Part shown: positions 43,152 through 52,424 of the stretch, piece by piece
Position numbering within the stretch: position 1 is the first letter of the stretch
Layout: every line of letters begins with the position of its first letter
Assembly: GCF_014640555.1 (NCBI RefSeq)
Contig: NZ_BMHE01000021.1
Location: forward strand, 1-64,000
Length of the DNA stretch: 64,000 bases
Source of the DNA: Paenibacillus marchantiophytorum
Lineage (GTDB): Bacteria > Bacillota > Bacilli > Paenibacillales > NBRC-103111
Direction of reading: 5' to 3'
Notes under the pieces: model-generated
What the model was told of the DNA's origin: nothing
The model's input: only the letters and a program-made list of their open reading frames with translations
Database searches by the model: none
Made by a program: the position numbers and the translations under genes

Positions 43152-43835
43152 TTGGAAAAGTTCAATATTGCCATAGATGGTCCTGCTGGAGCCGGTAAAA
43201 GTACCATTGCACGGTTAGTAGCCGGAGCTTTGGGATTCGTTTACGTGGATACAGGAGCCATGTATCGGGCAGTAACGTGGAAAGTACAGCACGAAGGGCT
43301 GCGACCTGATCAAGAAAATGAAGTGGCTGCTTTGGCGAATCGCATGCAGATTGAGCTTATTCCTCGCGAAGAAGGACAGCAAGTGTTCGTAGACGGTGTC
43401 GATGTGACCAAAGAAATTCGCACGATTGCCATTACGGATCATGTTTCCCAAATCGCAAGCTATGGAGCTGTACGTCAGCTGCTTGTCACGCTTCAGAAGC
43501 AAATGGCTATTTCCAAAGGTGTTGTCATGGATGGTCGTGATATTGGTACACATGTGATGCCGGATGCAGAAATCAAAGTATTTCTGACAGCCAGCGTGGA
43601 GGAACGAGCTGAACGCCGCTTTAATGAAATGCAAAACAGCGGAACATGCACGTTGACCCTGTCTGAATTGGAACGAGATATCGCTAGACGCGATCAATTG
43701 GACCAAGACAGAGAGATATCCCCCCTCAGGCGCGCACATGATGCTGTGCTAATGGATAGCACCTCGATGACCATTGAGGAAGTAGTCGACGAAATACTTG
43801 GACTTTGCAAAGACAAAGTCGGAGGTGGCAAATAA
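43152..43835 (+). CDS. cmk: Cytidylate kinase
   Basis: Cmk phosphorylates CMP and dCMP for nucleotide recycling. The 227-aa protein begins at TTG 43152 after GGAGGAA. The Walker A motif IDGPAGAGKST (about residues 7-17), DTGAMYRAVT and VVMDGRDIGTHV are family hallmarks. It is followed by plsC (one base after its stop) and then by the S1-domain gene, as in B. subtilis. Confidence 0.96.
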   Translation: MEKFNIAIDGPAGAGKSTIARLVAGALGFVYVDTGAMYRAVTWKVQHEGLRPDQENEVAALANRMQIELIPREEGQQVFVDGVDVTKEIRTIAITDHVSQIASYGAVRQLLVTLQKQMAISKGVVMDGRDIGTHVMPDAEIKVFLTASVEERAERRFNEMQNSGTCTLTLSELERDIARRDQLDQDREISPLRRAHDAVLMDSTSMTIEEVVDEILGLCKDKVGGGK

Positions 43836-43836
43836 G

Positions 43837-44421
43837 ATGCTGTATCGCATCGGCAGGGCCTTGTTTCGTTTTATGTTTACAGTATTTTTCCGTTTGCGAG
43901 CTATCGGCATGGACAACGTGCCTTCAGATGGAGCCGTAGTGCTCTGTGGGAATCATACGAGTTTATTGGATCCTCCCTTATTAGGGACTCCGCTTAAACG
44001 AATGGTGCATTTCATGGCCAAGGCAGAGCTGTTTGATATCCCCGTGCTCGGCCCCATTATTTCCAGAGTCGGTGCTTTCCCCGTCAAACGCGGAGGCGTC
44101 AGCAGAGACTCCATTCGGCTAGCGGTTCAATTGCTGCGTGACGGCAACATGCTTGGCGTGTTTCCGGAAGGTTCAAGGAACAATGCCGGCGGGATGGGCA
44201 AGAAGGGCGCAGCCAGTCTTGCACTGAAATCTGGGGCAACCGTCGTACCTGTTGCGATTATTGGCACGTATTCGATATTTCGCCGTATGACGATCGTCTA
44301 TGGGAAGCCGCTTGATTTAAGCGCTTATGCAGGAGGCAGCTCGGAGGACTTGGAGCTGGCAACTGAAGCAATTATGAAGGAAATTCGCCGGTTACATACC
44401 GCTTATAGCAAAGGTAAATGA
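43837..44421 (+). CDS. plsC: 1-acylglycerol-3-phosphate acyltransferase PlsC
   Basis: PlsC adds the second acyl chain to make phosphatidic acid. ATG 43837 follows GGAGGT, giving 194 aa with an N-terminal membrane-associated helix. The catalytic HX4D box is NHTSLLD (about residue 36), and the substrate-binding FPEGSRN follows at about 108. It complements PlsY and GpsA encoded 6 kb downstream in the same pathway. Confidence 0.95.
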   Translation: MLYRIGRALFRFMFTVFFRLRAIGMDNVPSDGAVVLCGNHTSLLDPPLLGTPLKRMVHFMAKAELFDIPVLGPIISRVGAFPVKRGGVSRDSIRLAVQLLRDGNMLGVFPEGSRNNAGGMGKKGAASLALKSGATVVPVAIIGTYSIFRRMTIVYGKPLDLSAYAGGSSEDLELATEAIMKEIRRLHTAYSKGK

Positions 44422-44564
44422 GGATGTATGGAATCGAAAGCTTGGAATTATACTATCTTTATGCGAATGGAAGTTATTGTGTTTGAAACAGAGTAGAAGC
44501 TTGTATCCTGCTTTGTGACTTATAAATTATTTATTGTTGTATGTAATTAGAGGAGGGTAATCCC

Positions 44565-45884
44565 ATGTCAGATGAAGTAAAAGTTGAAGATCAAACCCAA
44601 GAAGTTCAAGAAACACAAGAAACAGCCGTATCGCAAGCAGAAGCAGAGCACGCACTTAACAATGTTGCTGTTCTTAAGAAAGGCGCTACCGTTAAAGGCA
44701 AAATCGTTAAGGTAGACGCAGATCAAGCCTTCGTGGATATCGGTTACAAATACGATGGTGTAATCCCAGTTAAAGAGCTTTCTTCCGTTAGCTTGGATGA
44801 TGCGGGTCAAGCCGTTCAATTAGGCCAAGAAGTGGAACTGAAAATCGTTTCCATCAACGATGCCAAAGAAACGCTTGTCTTGTCCAAACGCGTTGTAGAT
44901 AACGAAAAAGCTTGGGAAACTTTGCAAGGTCAACTTGACAGCAAAGAGATCATCGAAGCAACGGTTGCTGAAGTTGTAAAAGGCGGACTCGTTGTTGATA
45001 TCGGCGTACGCGGATTCGTGCCAGCTTCCATGGTTGAGCGTCAATTCGTTGAAGATTTCTCCTCCTACAAAGGCCGCACTTTGCGTCTGCGTGTGAAAGA
45101 AATTGATCGCGAGAAAAACAAAGTGATCCTGTCCCAAAAAGACGTATTGGATGAAGAATTCGAAGTCAACAAAAAGAAAATCATCGAAGGACTTCAAGTT
45201 GGTCAAGTTTTGGACGGTACGGTTCAACGTTTGACACAATTCGGCGCTTTCGTTGATATCGGCGGTATCGATGGCTTGGTTCACATCTCTGAGCTAGCTT
45301 GGCAGCATGTAGAACAAGCTTCTGATGTTGTGAAAGAAGGCGACAAAGTTAAGGTGCAAATTCTTAAACTTGATCCTTCCAACGATAAAATCAGCTTGAG
45401 CATCAAAGCGACACAAGATGGCCCTTGGTCCAATGTTGAGCGTGATTTCAAAGCGGGTGATATCGTAACAGGAACAGTTAAACGTCTTGCAGCATTTGGC
45501 GCATTCGTTGAAGTAGCTCCTGGTGTTGAAGGTCTTGTGCATATTTCCCAAATTGCACACCGTCATATCGGCACGCCTCATGAAGTGTTGAAAGAAGGCC
45601 AAGAAGTGCAAGTGAAAATCTTGGAAATCAGCACAGCTGAGAAACGTGTTAGCCTGAGTATCAAAGAAACCGAAGATGCTCCGGAAGCTCCGGCTGGCGC
45701 AGCGGCTCCATCAGCTGGCAAACCAGACAGAGAAAGACAACCACGCGGCGATCGTGACCGTGGAAACAGTGCAAGCCACCAAAAAGAAATCGCTGGTAAT
45801 GAGAACGTGTCCTTGAGCAACCAAGGTCTGTCCATGACGCTTGGCGAGCGCTTTGGCGACAAACTGGCGAAATTCAAAAAATAA
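44565..45884 (+). CDS. ypfD: S1-domain RNA-binding protein (YpfD, RpsA-like)
   Basis: The 439-aa protein has four S1 domains at about residues 38-105, 125-190, 208-277 and 295-365. Typical cores are AFVDIGYKYDGVIP, GLVVDIGVRGFVP, GAFVDIGGIDGLVH and GAFVEVAPGVEGLVH. It resembles ribosomal protein S1 but is shorter, as in other Bacillales, where its ribosomal role is doubtful. The N-terminus is acidic (Glu/Gln/Thr) and the C-terminal tail is low-complexity. AGAGGAGGG precedes the ATG. Confidence 0.94.
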   Translation: MSDEVKVEDQTQEVQETQETAVSQAEAEHALNNVAVLKKGATVKGKIVKVDADQAFVDIGYKYDGVIPVKELSSVSLDDAGQAVQLGQEVELKIVSINDAKETLVLSKRVVDNEKAWETLQGQLDSKEIIEATVAEVVKGGLVVDIGVRGFVPASMVERQFVEDFSSYKGRTLRLRVKEIDREKNKVILSQKDVLDEEFEVNKKKIIEGLQVGQVLDGTVQRLTQFGAFVDIGGIDGLVHISELAWQHVEQASDVVKEGDKVKVQILKLDPSNDKISLSIKATQDGPWSNVERDFKAGDIVTGTVKRLAAFGAFVEVAPGVEGLVHISQIAHRHIGTPHEVLKEGQEVQVKILEISTAEKRVSLSIKETEDAPEAPAGAAAPSAGKPDRERQPRGDRDRGNSASHQKEIAGNENVSLSNQGLSMTLGERFGDKLAKFKK

Positions 45885-45917
45885 ATAAAATCCATATTTC
45901 TTAGGGGGACCATCAGA

Positions 45918-46958
45918 ATGCGCATTTCACGCAAAATGGAGCATGTCCATTACGCGCTGGAGCTTGGTCAATCACGGCAGCAGGGTCTGTCCGATATCAA
46001 GCTTGTGCATAACTGTCTGCCTGAGACTTCGACGGATCATATTGCATTAACTACCACAATCGGCGATCTCATTATGAGTTCGCCGATTTTAATTAATGCA
46101 ATGACGGGTGGCGCTCAGGAAACAGAAAGTATTAATCGCGAGCTGGCGATTATGGCAAGAGAGAAGGGAATGGCGATGGCTGTCGGCTCCCAAATGTCAG
46201 CTATCAAAAACAGCGAAGTCGCTTCGAGCTACCAAGTTGTCCGACGCGAGAACCCGAATGGCATTGTATTTGCCAATTTGGGCAGCGAGGCATCCGTCGA
46301 ACAAGCACTCCGCGCTGTTGATATGATTGAAGCTAATGCGCTTCAAATTCATTTGAACGTGATGCAGGAACTCATCATGCCGGAAGGAGACCGCAGCTTT
46401 GTCGGCATGCTGAGTCGTATTGAAGCGATCGTCCGGCATGTGCCTGTGCCGGTCATCGTGAAAGAAGTCGGCTTCGGCATCCTCAGAGACAACGCCGCAC
46501 AGCTGCAGAACATCGGCGTCCGTGTGCTGGATGTTGGAGGTTCAGGCGGCACGAATTTCGCCGCTATTGAGAATGCCAGACGTCCAGCCGCGATGGAATG
46601 GCTGAACGATTGGGGCACGCCGACAAGCATCGCGCTCCTGGAGGCGCTGTCGGTGTATGACAGAGGCTCTGTTATCGCCTCTGGCGGGATTACGAACGCT
46701 TTGGAGGCAGCCAAAGCGCTTGCCTTAGGCGCATCGGCCGTAGGGATGGCCGGCGCTTTCTTGAAGGTACTGCGCAGCGAGGGCGTGGACGCGCTGCACC
46801 ATTTTGCAGACGAGCTTCATCAAGGACTTATACTTATTATGACAGCGTTAGGCAAGAACACGATACAAGCACTGGGACATAACCCGCTAGTCATTATGGG
46901 CGAGACGGCAGAGTGGTGCCGTGCTAGAGGTATCGACATAACTTCATATGCTAGATAA
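45918..46958 (+). CDS. fni: Type 2 isopentenyl-diphosphate isomerase
   Basis: It interconverts isopentenyl and dimethylallyl diphosphate with FMN and NADPH, feeding the prenyl chains made by HepS/HepT at the end of the window. The 346-aa protein has NAMTGGAQETESIN, GSQMSAIKN, IHLNVMQELIMPEGDR, VIVKEVGFG and the C-terminal GGSGGTNF and SGGI motifs of the TIM-barrel family. The ATG follows TAGGGGGA. Confidence 0.96.
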   Translation: MRISRKMEHVHYALELGQSRQQGLSDIKLVHNCLPETSTDHIALTTTIGDLIMSSPILINAMTGGAQETESINRELAIMAREKGMAMAVGSQMSAIKNSEVASSYQVVRRENPNGIVFANLGSEASVEQALRAVDMIEANALQIHLNVMQELIMPEGDRSFVGMLSRIEAIVRHVPVPVIVKEVGFGILRDNAAQLQNIGVRVLDVGGSGGTNFAAIENARRPAAMEWLNDWGTPTSIALLEALSVYDRGSVIASGGITNALEAAKALALGASAVGMAGAFLKVLRSEGVDALHHFADELHQGLILIMTALGKNTIQALGHNPLVIMGETAEWCRARGIDITSYAR

Positions 46959-47101
46959 AGCCAACCGGAGTAAATAATCGAAATTTTGCCATACTAAGGA
47001 TTAGCCAGTGCTTCTTCTCCAGTGGAGTGGGAGCCTGATTGATCCGCAACGCAAGTCAGTGACAGAAGTCACGGATAAGCTTTGCCTCTTAGGGTGGTTA
47101 G

Positions 47102-47731
47102 ATGATGAACTCCGGTTATTTGTCGCTTATTCTCCTTTGCATCACGATGATTTTATTTGCCAGTGGATGGAAGGATGTGTACATCAGAAGTATATCGCAC
47201 AAGGGCATGCTTCTTTTTTTTGCCTCTTGGCTCGTATTATCCAGAGTGGCGATAACCATAGGGCACGTTCATGTGCAGCTCGTTTACGTGGTAATCTTAC
47301 TTATTTGCCTCGGTATCCTCTATGTGACACAAGGTTTTATCCATAAACTTCATTTGCTTTCCATCGGTCTTCTGCTTGGCTCCTTTCACTTTTTATTGCA
47401 TCAGCTGCTGGAAATGGATCCGATCCTCATCGTGCGCAATTCGCAATGGGATGTTGCTTTATTGCTTGCGTTGGTTGTCGTTATTTTGCAGCGTAAAGCC
47501 AGTGAACAGATTGCTGCGCTGTCCATTGGCTACTTGCTGGGCGATGTGTATCAAGCCAGCATACACCCTGTCAATGGCCTACATCACTTGGGGAACGCTG
47601 CGTTTCAGGATCAGTGGTGGCTGTCTGTTTTCGCTGCTCGCACAGTGACAATTATCTTGCAAGCGACCTATCAGGGCTGCCGGAACGTGGTTAAAAGCTG
47701 GATGGATCGAAAGGGAGGCTGGAGAAAGTAA
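47102..47731 (+). CDS. yphA: Membrane protein YphA-like
   Basis: The 209-aa protein has about six hydrophobic segments and no catalytic motif that I recognise. Its position between fni and the YIEGIA gene matches yphA in B. subtilis, a predicted sporulation-expressed protein. It ends one codon before yphB begins. The ribosome site (AGGGTGG) is weaker than those of its neighbours. An overlapping frame at 47008-47346 is a shadow. Confidence 0.78.
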   Translation: MMNSGYLSLILLCITMILFASGWKDVYIRSISHKGMLLFFASWLVLSRVAITIGHVHVQLVYVVILLICLGILYVTQGFIHKLHLLSIGLLLGSFHFLLHQLLEMDPILIVRNSQWDVALLLALVVVILQRKASEQIAALSIGYLLGDVYQASIHPVNGLHHLGNAAFQDQWWLSVFAARTVTIILQATYQGCRNVVKSWMDRKGGWRK

Positions 47732-48637
47732 ATGGATTGGTTCTACTCACATCGTTATACGATTGGTATTGTTGTCGGCGTAGTTTTTGGCGTTGTGACG
47801 CGTCTGAATATGCTCAGGACGGATTATCGGCAGTATCCCACCTACCCGCATGGCAAAATCATTCATATTTCCCTAGGGGTTATCGCAGCCGGCTTGGGGG
47901 CCGTAGCTGTACCTGCGCTACTGGATAAGAATTATACAGCGGTGACTTTCCTGTCGCTTGCCGCTCAGCAATTCCGCGATGTTCGCAATATGGAGAGGCA
48001 AAGCTTGACGAAAATTGACGAGTTAGAGTTGGTTCCTAGAGGCGCAGCATATATTGAAGGTATTGCGATGGTGTTCGAAGGAAGAAATTATTTGGTCATC
48101 CTCTCGGCGTTTCTAGCCTCTTTATTCAGTATATTGTTCGCGTGGTATTGGGGGATTGTAGCGGGTATACTTTCAATATTTATTGCTAATTATTTCAAAT
48201 CAGGCAACAAATTGGGGTCTATTGCTGATATTGAAGCGGTTCCTCTTCGTATGGACGGACCGGATTTATTCGTTGGTCATATCTACATCATGAACGTTGG
48301 CTTACAGGATAGTCGGGCCAAAATAGCTGAGCATGGACTTGGCTTTCTCGTCAAGCCCAAAAACCGCAACGCCCGTGTTACCTTGGCTAACCTTGGTCAA
48401 AGACAAGCGATTCTGCATGACATTTCCACCTTGTTTGGCGTGTACCGAGATGAGGGTGAGCCTTCGCTCAGACCTATGGCCAAGCTCGATATGAACTCAG
48501 GAACGATAGGCGTACTCCTATTGCCGCAAGAAAAAGATGTTGAGAAGACGACCATCGCTCTTCATCGGGTGCCAGTGCTCGAAAGTGCAGTGCGCATGCC
48601 CTCTGAAGCTGGGGTGAACAAACAGAAGGGAAGTTGA
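47732..48637 (+). CDS. yphB: YIEGIA family membrane protein (YphB)
   Basis: The 301-aa protein contains the family-naming signature YIEGIA (about residue 109) and several N-terminal membrane spans (about 8-24, 48-66, 120-155), then a soluble C-terminal part. The family occurs in endospore formers, but its biochemical role is unknown. ATG 47732 directly follows the yphA stop, with GGGAGGCTGG just upstream. A 59-aa partner gene follows. Confidence 0.88.
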   Translation: MDWFYSHRYTIGIVVGVVFGVVTRLNMLRTDYRQYPTYPHGKIIHISLGVIAAGLGAVAVPALLDKNYTAVTFLSLAAQQFRDVRNMERQSLTKIDELELVPRGAAYIEGIAMVFEGRNYLVILSAFLASLFSILFAWYWGIVAGILSIFIANYFKSGNKLGSIADIEAVPLRMDGPDLFVGHIYIMNVGLQDSRAKIAEHGLGFLVKPKNRNARVTLANLGQRQAILHDISTLFGVYRDEGEPSLRPMAKLDMNSGTIGVLLLPQEKDVEKTTIALHRVPVLESAVRMPSEAGVNKQKGS

Positions 48638-48643
48638 TGCACA

Positions 48644-48823
48644 GTGACGCAGATTGTTGCGATCGTGACGTTGACTAAAGAGAATGTAGGCGGAGGAGCT
48701 CCCATCTTCATTGTTGATCAAGAGGAAGATCTCCAGAAAATGTCTTTCTCATTAGAGAAAATACTGGATGCAAACGCGCATGATTTGAAAAATGGCACGA
48801 TGATTTTGGTTAAGCATACTTGA
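48644..48823 (+). CDS. Small partner of YIEGIA (capping-complex subunit type)
   Basis: GTG 48644 to TGA 48823 encodes 59 aa, starting MTQIVAIVTLTKENVGGGAP and ending GTMILVKHT. GAAGGGAAG lies upstream. Small proteins of this type are consistently found beside YIEGIA genes and are annotated as their partner subunit. This is a family-level assignment from memory and position, six bases after yphB. Confidence 0.72.
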   Translation: MTQIVAIVTLTKENVGGGAPIFIVDQEEDLQKMSFSLEKILDANAHDLKNGTMILVKHT

Positions 48824-48954
48824 TTGTTAGGGTATGTGGACGCTCTTAGGAGCGAAATCTCAAATGAGATTAGCCAAGTCGTGTCTTTTTTGTTATGATA
48901 TAAGTTGCGTATTTTTCCATGGCTGATCATGGAATTCGAAGGAGTGAATGAGTA

Positions 48955-50280
48955 GTGGCTAGACCAGTTCTTGCAATTGTAGGCCGACCGAATGTCGGCA
49001 AGTCCACCATTTTCAATCGGATCGTAGGCGATCGCCTTGCGATTGTGGAAGATAAACCGGGTGTAACACGTGATCGATTATATGGTGTAGGGGAATGGCT
49101 GAATACGTCATTCAGCGTCATTGATACAGGTGGTATTGAGATTGACGGGGAAGATGCGATCCTCAAATCGGTGCGCATTCAAGCGGAGCTTGCCATTGAA
49201 GAGGCGGACGTTATTATTTTCATGGTAGATGCCAAAGCGGGCGTAACCCCATCGGATGAAGAGGTTGCCCAGTTGTTGTTCCGCTCCAAAAAGCCAATCG
49301 TGCTTGCGGTTAACAAAGTAGACAACTTGGCGCGTCAAGATGATATCTATGAGTTCTATTCTCTGGGGTTTGGCGATCCCGTTGGGATTTCAGGTTCCCA
49401 CGGCATCGGAATCGGTGATTTGCTTGAAGTTGTTTGCAACTTGTTTCCAGATAAAAAAGACGATGAATATGGCGAAGAAGTCATTAAATTTGCTTTGATT
49501 GGTCGCCCGAATGTCGGGAAATCGTCGATGACGAATGCGATACTTGGTGAAGAACGCGTCATTGTTAGCGAAGTCGCAGGCACAACGCGCGATGCGATTG
49601 ATACACCGTTTGAACGAGATGATCAGAAGTTTGTCATTATCGACACGGCAGGTATGCGCAAACGCGGCAAAGTGTACGAAAATACAGAGAAATATAGTGT
49701 CATGCGCGCTATGAAAGCGATTGAACGAGCGGATGTCGTGCTTGTAGTCATCGACGGGCAAGAAGGCATTATTGATCAGGACAAGCATATTGCCGGCTAT
49801 GCCCATGAAGCAGGAAAAGCGATCGTCATTGTCGTAAATAAATGGGATGTCGTAGACAAAGATGATAAAACGATGCAGCACTTCACCCAAACGATTCGCG
49901 ATCATTTCCTTTTCTTGAGCTATGCGCCAATCGTATTTGTTTCGGCGAAAACAACGCAACGCTTGCACAAGCTGCTGCCTGTTGTTATCCAAGTTGCAGA
50001 GAATCATGCGCTTCGTGTACAGACACATTTACTTAATGATGTCGTCTCTGATGCTGTTGCTTATAACCCGCCGCCAACGGATAAAGGGAAACGTCTGCGG
50101 ATTAACTATGTCACGCAAGTGGCCGTTAAGCCTCCTGTCTTTGTGCTCTTCGTGAATGAGCCTGAGCTCATGCACTTTTCATATGAGCGCTACTTGGATA
50201 ATAAGATTCGGGCCGCCTTCGGATTTGAAGGCACACCGATTCGCATTCTAAGTCGCAGAAAGTCATCGGACAAAGAATAA
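48955..50280 (+). CDS. der: Ribosome biogenesis GTPase Der (EngA)
   Basis: Der is an essential double GTPase in 50S subunit assembly. The 441-aa protein has two tandem G domains. The first has GRPNVGKST (about 8-16), DTGG and NKVD. The second has GRPNVGKSS (about 183-191), DTAGMRKRGK and NKWD. A KH-like C-terminal domain ends near residue 437. GTG 48955 follows AAGGAGTG. It is co-directional with plsY and gpsA. Confidence 0.97.
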   Translation: MARPVLAIVGRPNVGKSTIFNRIVGDRLAIVEDKPGVTRDRLYGVGEWLNTSFSVIDTGGIEIDGEDAILKSVRIQAELAIEEADVIIFMVDAKAGVTPSDEEVAQLLFRSKKPIVLAVNKVDNLARQDDIYEFYSLGFGDPVGISGSHGIGIGDLLEVVCNLFPDKKDDEYGEEVIKFALIGRPNVGKSSMTNAILGEERVIVSEVAGTTRDAIDTPFERDDQKFVIIDTAGMRKRGKVYENTEKYSVMRAMKAIERADVVLVVIDGQEGIIDQDKHIAGYAHEAGKAIVIVVNKWDVVDKDDKTMQHFTQTIRDHFLFLSYAPIVFVSAKTTQRLHKLLPVVIQVAENHALRVQTHLLNDVVSDAVAYNPPPTDKGKRLRINYVTQVAVKPPVFVLFVNEPELMHFSYERYLDNKIRAAFGFEGTPIRILSRRKSSDKE

Positions 50281-50294
50281 GGAGATGTTGTAGC

Positions 50295-50903
50295 TTGCTT
50301 TTACTTTCCATAATAACAATTGTAGTGGGTTATTTATTAGGCTCCATAAGCTTTAGTTATTTATTCGGAAAATGGATTAAAGGCATTGATATCCGCAAGC
50401 ATGGTAGCGGCAATGCGGGCGCGACGAACACGCTGCGCGTGCTTGGCAAGGGCCCGGCCATCCTTGTGTTAATCTTGGATGGGTTCAAAGGGGTAGCCGC
50501 AGTCTGCTTAGGGATATGGGCAGCTTCTGGCCCTGATGATATCTGGGTGCGTGTTTTGTGCGGGTTGGCAGCGATTGTCGGTCACAACTGGCCGGTCTAT
50601 TTCGGTTTTCGCGGCGGCAAAGGGATTGCGACCACGATTGGCGTGATGGCAACCCTATGCTTCCTGCCAACACTTATCGCTGGTTTGACGGCGATTGTCA
50701 TTATTGCGATTACACGATTCGTCTCGCTGGGTTCTCTTATTTTAACAGCACTTTTACCTTTTCTTATTTGGGGAATGGATTTTCCTATGCCTGTTTTATG
50801 GATTAGCATTTTGCTATGCGCCTTCGCTTTCATGCGGCATCGCAGCAATATTGTCAAACTCATTCAAGGAAAAGAGAACAAGCTGGGTCAGAAGAGAGCT
50901 TAG
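50295..50903 (+). CDS. plsY: Glycerol-3-phosphate acyltransferase PlsY
   Basis: PlsY uses acyl-phosphate to acylate glycerol-3-phosphate, the first step of phospholipid synthesis. The 202-aa polytopic membrane protein has the three conserved loops GSISFSYLFGKW, GSGNAGATNTLR and FRGGKGIATTIG. TTG 50295 follows AAGGAGATG. It is paired with gpsA, which makes its substrate. Confidence 0.96.
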   Translation: MLLLSIITIVVGYLLGSISFSYLFGKWIKGIDIRKHGSGNAGATNTLRVLGKGPAILVLILDGFKGVAAVCLGIWAASGPDDIWVRVLCGLAAIVGHNWPVYFGFRGGKGIATTIGVMATLCFLPTLIAGLTAIVIIAITRFVSLGSLILTALLPFLIWGMDFPMPVLWISILLCAFAFMRHRSNIVKLIQGKENKLGQKRA

Positions 50904-50919
50904 CTGAGGAGGGATTACC

Positions 50920-51963
50920 TTGACCAACAAAGTATCGGTTCTGGTAGCAGGGAGTTGGGGGACTGCGCTTGCTTCGGTACTGGCGGATAATGGCAAGCAA
51001 GTGCTGTTATGGTCACGTAATGAGGAGCAAGTGAAAGAAATCAATGAAAAGCACAGCAATAGCCGGTTTCTCCCGAATTTCGAATTATCGCCGTTGATCG
51101 TTGCTACGAATTCCTTGCAGGAAGCTGTGGAAGACGCTGATGCGATCATTTTGGTTGTGCCTTCCTCCGGTATGCGCGATGTGGCTTCTCAAATACGGCC
51201 TTACGTGAAAAAAGATGCCTTATTGATCCATGCGACAAAAGGCTTCGAAATGAGCACGCTCAAACGAATGACTGAGGTGCTCGCCGATGAGCTGCCAGAG
51301 ATGGACGCCAAACGATTGGTCGTCTTGTCAGGTCCTAGTCACGCGGAAGAAGTTGTCCAGAAACGTCCGACGACGGTTGTCGTCGCGGCTGAAGATCTGG
51401 AAGCAGCAGAAGCTGCGCAGGATTTAATGATCAATGCTTATTTCCGTGTGTATACTAATCCAGATGTGGCGGGTGTTGAAGTCGCTGGGGCGCTCAAAAA
51501 CATCATAGCGCTAGGCGCAGGGCTCACGGATGGATTGGGTTTCGGGGATAACGCCAAAGCAGCGCTTATGACTCGAGGGTTGGCTGAGATTGCTAGATTA
51601 GGTACAACCATGGGCGCCAATCCGCTTACATTTGCAGGTTTAGCCGGAATCGGCGATTTGATCGCCACATGTACAAGTCAGCATAGCCGTAATTGGCGCG
51701 CAGGCAATAAATTAGCCAAAGGCATGCCGCTTGAAGATGTGCTCAAGGAGATGGGCATGGTCGTTGAAGGTGTGAAAACAACGAAAGCGGCCTATGAGCT
51801 CTCTAGCCGCTATGATGTGACGATGCCGATTACGAATGAATTATATCTTGTGTTATTCGCAGGGAAATCACCACAACTCGCTGCCCAAGATTTAATGGGC
51901 CGCGTGCGGACGCACGAGATTGAGGAAGTTCCACTAGAGCTGATTACAAAAGTGTCGAAGTAG
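50920..51963 (+). CDS. gpsA: Glycerol-3-phosphate dehydrogenase [NAD(P)+] with altered dinucleotide motif
   Basis: GpsA reduces dihydroxyacetone phosphate to sn-glycerol-3-phosphate for PlsY. The 347-aa protein (TTG 50920 after GAGGAGGG) has GPSHAEEV, the catalytic Lys in GALKNIIAL and GLAGIGDL. The Rossmann loop reads VAGSWGTAL where the family has GAGSWGTAL: codon 9 is GTA (50944-50946) instead of a Gly codon. One base change from GGA explains it. It could be a variant or a sequence error. Confidence 0.95.
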   Translation: MTNKVSVLVAGSWGTALASVLADNGKQVLLWSRNEEQVKEINEKHSNSRFLPNFELSPLIVATNSLQEAVEDADAIILVVPSSGMRDVASQIRPYVKKDALLIHATKGFEMSTLKRMTEVLADELPEMDAKRLVVLSGPSHAEEVVQKRPTTVVVAAEDLEAAEAAQDLMINAYFRVYTNPDVAGVEVAGALKNIIALGAGLTDGLGFGDNAKAALMTRGLAEIARLGTTMGANPLTFAGLAGIGDLIATCTSQHSRNWRAGNKLAKGMPLEDVLKEMGMVVEGVKTTKAAYELSSRYDVTMPITNELYLVLFAGKSPQLAAQDLMGRVRTHEIEEVPLELITKVSK

Positions 51964-51968
51964 CCTAC

Positions 51969-51996
51969 ACCAGATTCTTGCCGCGTTCATACTATA
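51969..51996 (+). promoter_or_regulatory. Possible SigK/SigE-type sporulation promoter for the spoVIF-like gene
   Basis: AC (51969-51970), 17 bases, then CATACTATA (51988-51996) fits the SigK pattern AC-N16/17-CATAnnnTA and ends 44 bases before the start codon. In Bacillus this family is expressed late in the mother cell. The assignment rests on pattern matching only. Confidence 0.5.
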
Positions 51997-52039
51997 CCTT
52001 ATAAGCTAAGCGATCAAGAGGTATAGGGAGGCGGCACAT

Positions 52040-52321
52040 TTGGCGAATAAAGATATGTCCAAAGACATTCTAAACGTGGTCAAGAAGAAAACGGGGAAAT
52101 CCGTGACATCCAAAGATATTGAGAAACTGGCAAGCGGTGTGAAACCTTCTACACTGCAAAGTGAAACGCAGCTTCGTCAGTTAATTAAACAAGTTTCCGG
52201 TTTAGTTAATGTGAAGGTATCCGAAGAAACCATCAATGACATCGTGCAAGCAGTCAAAAGCAGCAAGCTGGATACGAATAACATGCAGCAATTAATGAAT
52301 ATGATGATGGGTAAAAAATAA
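52040..52321 (+). CDS. spoVIF: Stage VI sporulation protein F family
   Basis: SpoVIF-type proteins contribute to late spore coat assembly. The 93-aa helical protein (TTG 52040 after GGGAGGCGG) has the family-like order KKTGKSVTSKDIEKLASGVK, RQLIKQVSGLVNVKVSEETI and a Met-rich C-terminus ending MMMGKK. A possible SigK promoter lies upstream and a terminator directly follows. The family assignment is by visible similarity, so the name is moderately certain. Confidence 0.75.
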   Translation: MANKDMSKDILNVVKKKTGKSVTSKDIEKLASGVKPSTLQSETQLRQLIKQVSGLVNVKVSEETINDIVQAVKSSKLDTNNMQQLMNMMMGKK

Positions 52322-52361
52322 AAGCATGAAGGGGAGCTTTGCTGCCCTTTATGCTTTTTTT
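52322..52361 (+). terminator. Rho-independent terminator after the spoVIF-like gene
   Basis: AAAGCATGAAGGGGAGC pairs with GCTGCCCTTTATGCTTT around TTT, followed by T residues, with one mismatch. Confidence 0.88.
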
Positions 52362-52424
52362 CTCATCCTATGCTATACTTACTGGTGATAAATTTTAATG
52401 ATTTATACATAAGGAGTTATGAAT

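Noticed and set aside
47008..47346. 112-codon frame overlapping yphA
   Set aside because: It is a shadow of yphA in another frame, without a ribosome site, and the yphA frame shows coherent membrane helices.
49390..50028. 212-codon minus-strand frame over der
   Set aside because: It is antisense to the second GTPase domain; the composition (Phe, Asn, Asp-rich) is typical of shadow frames.
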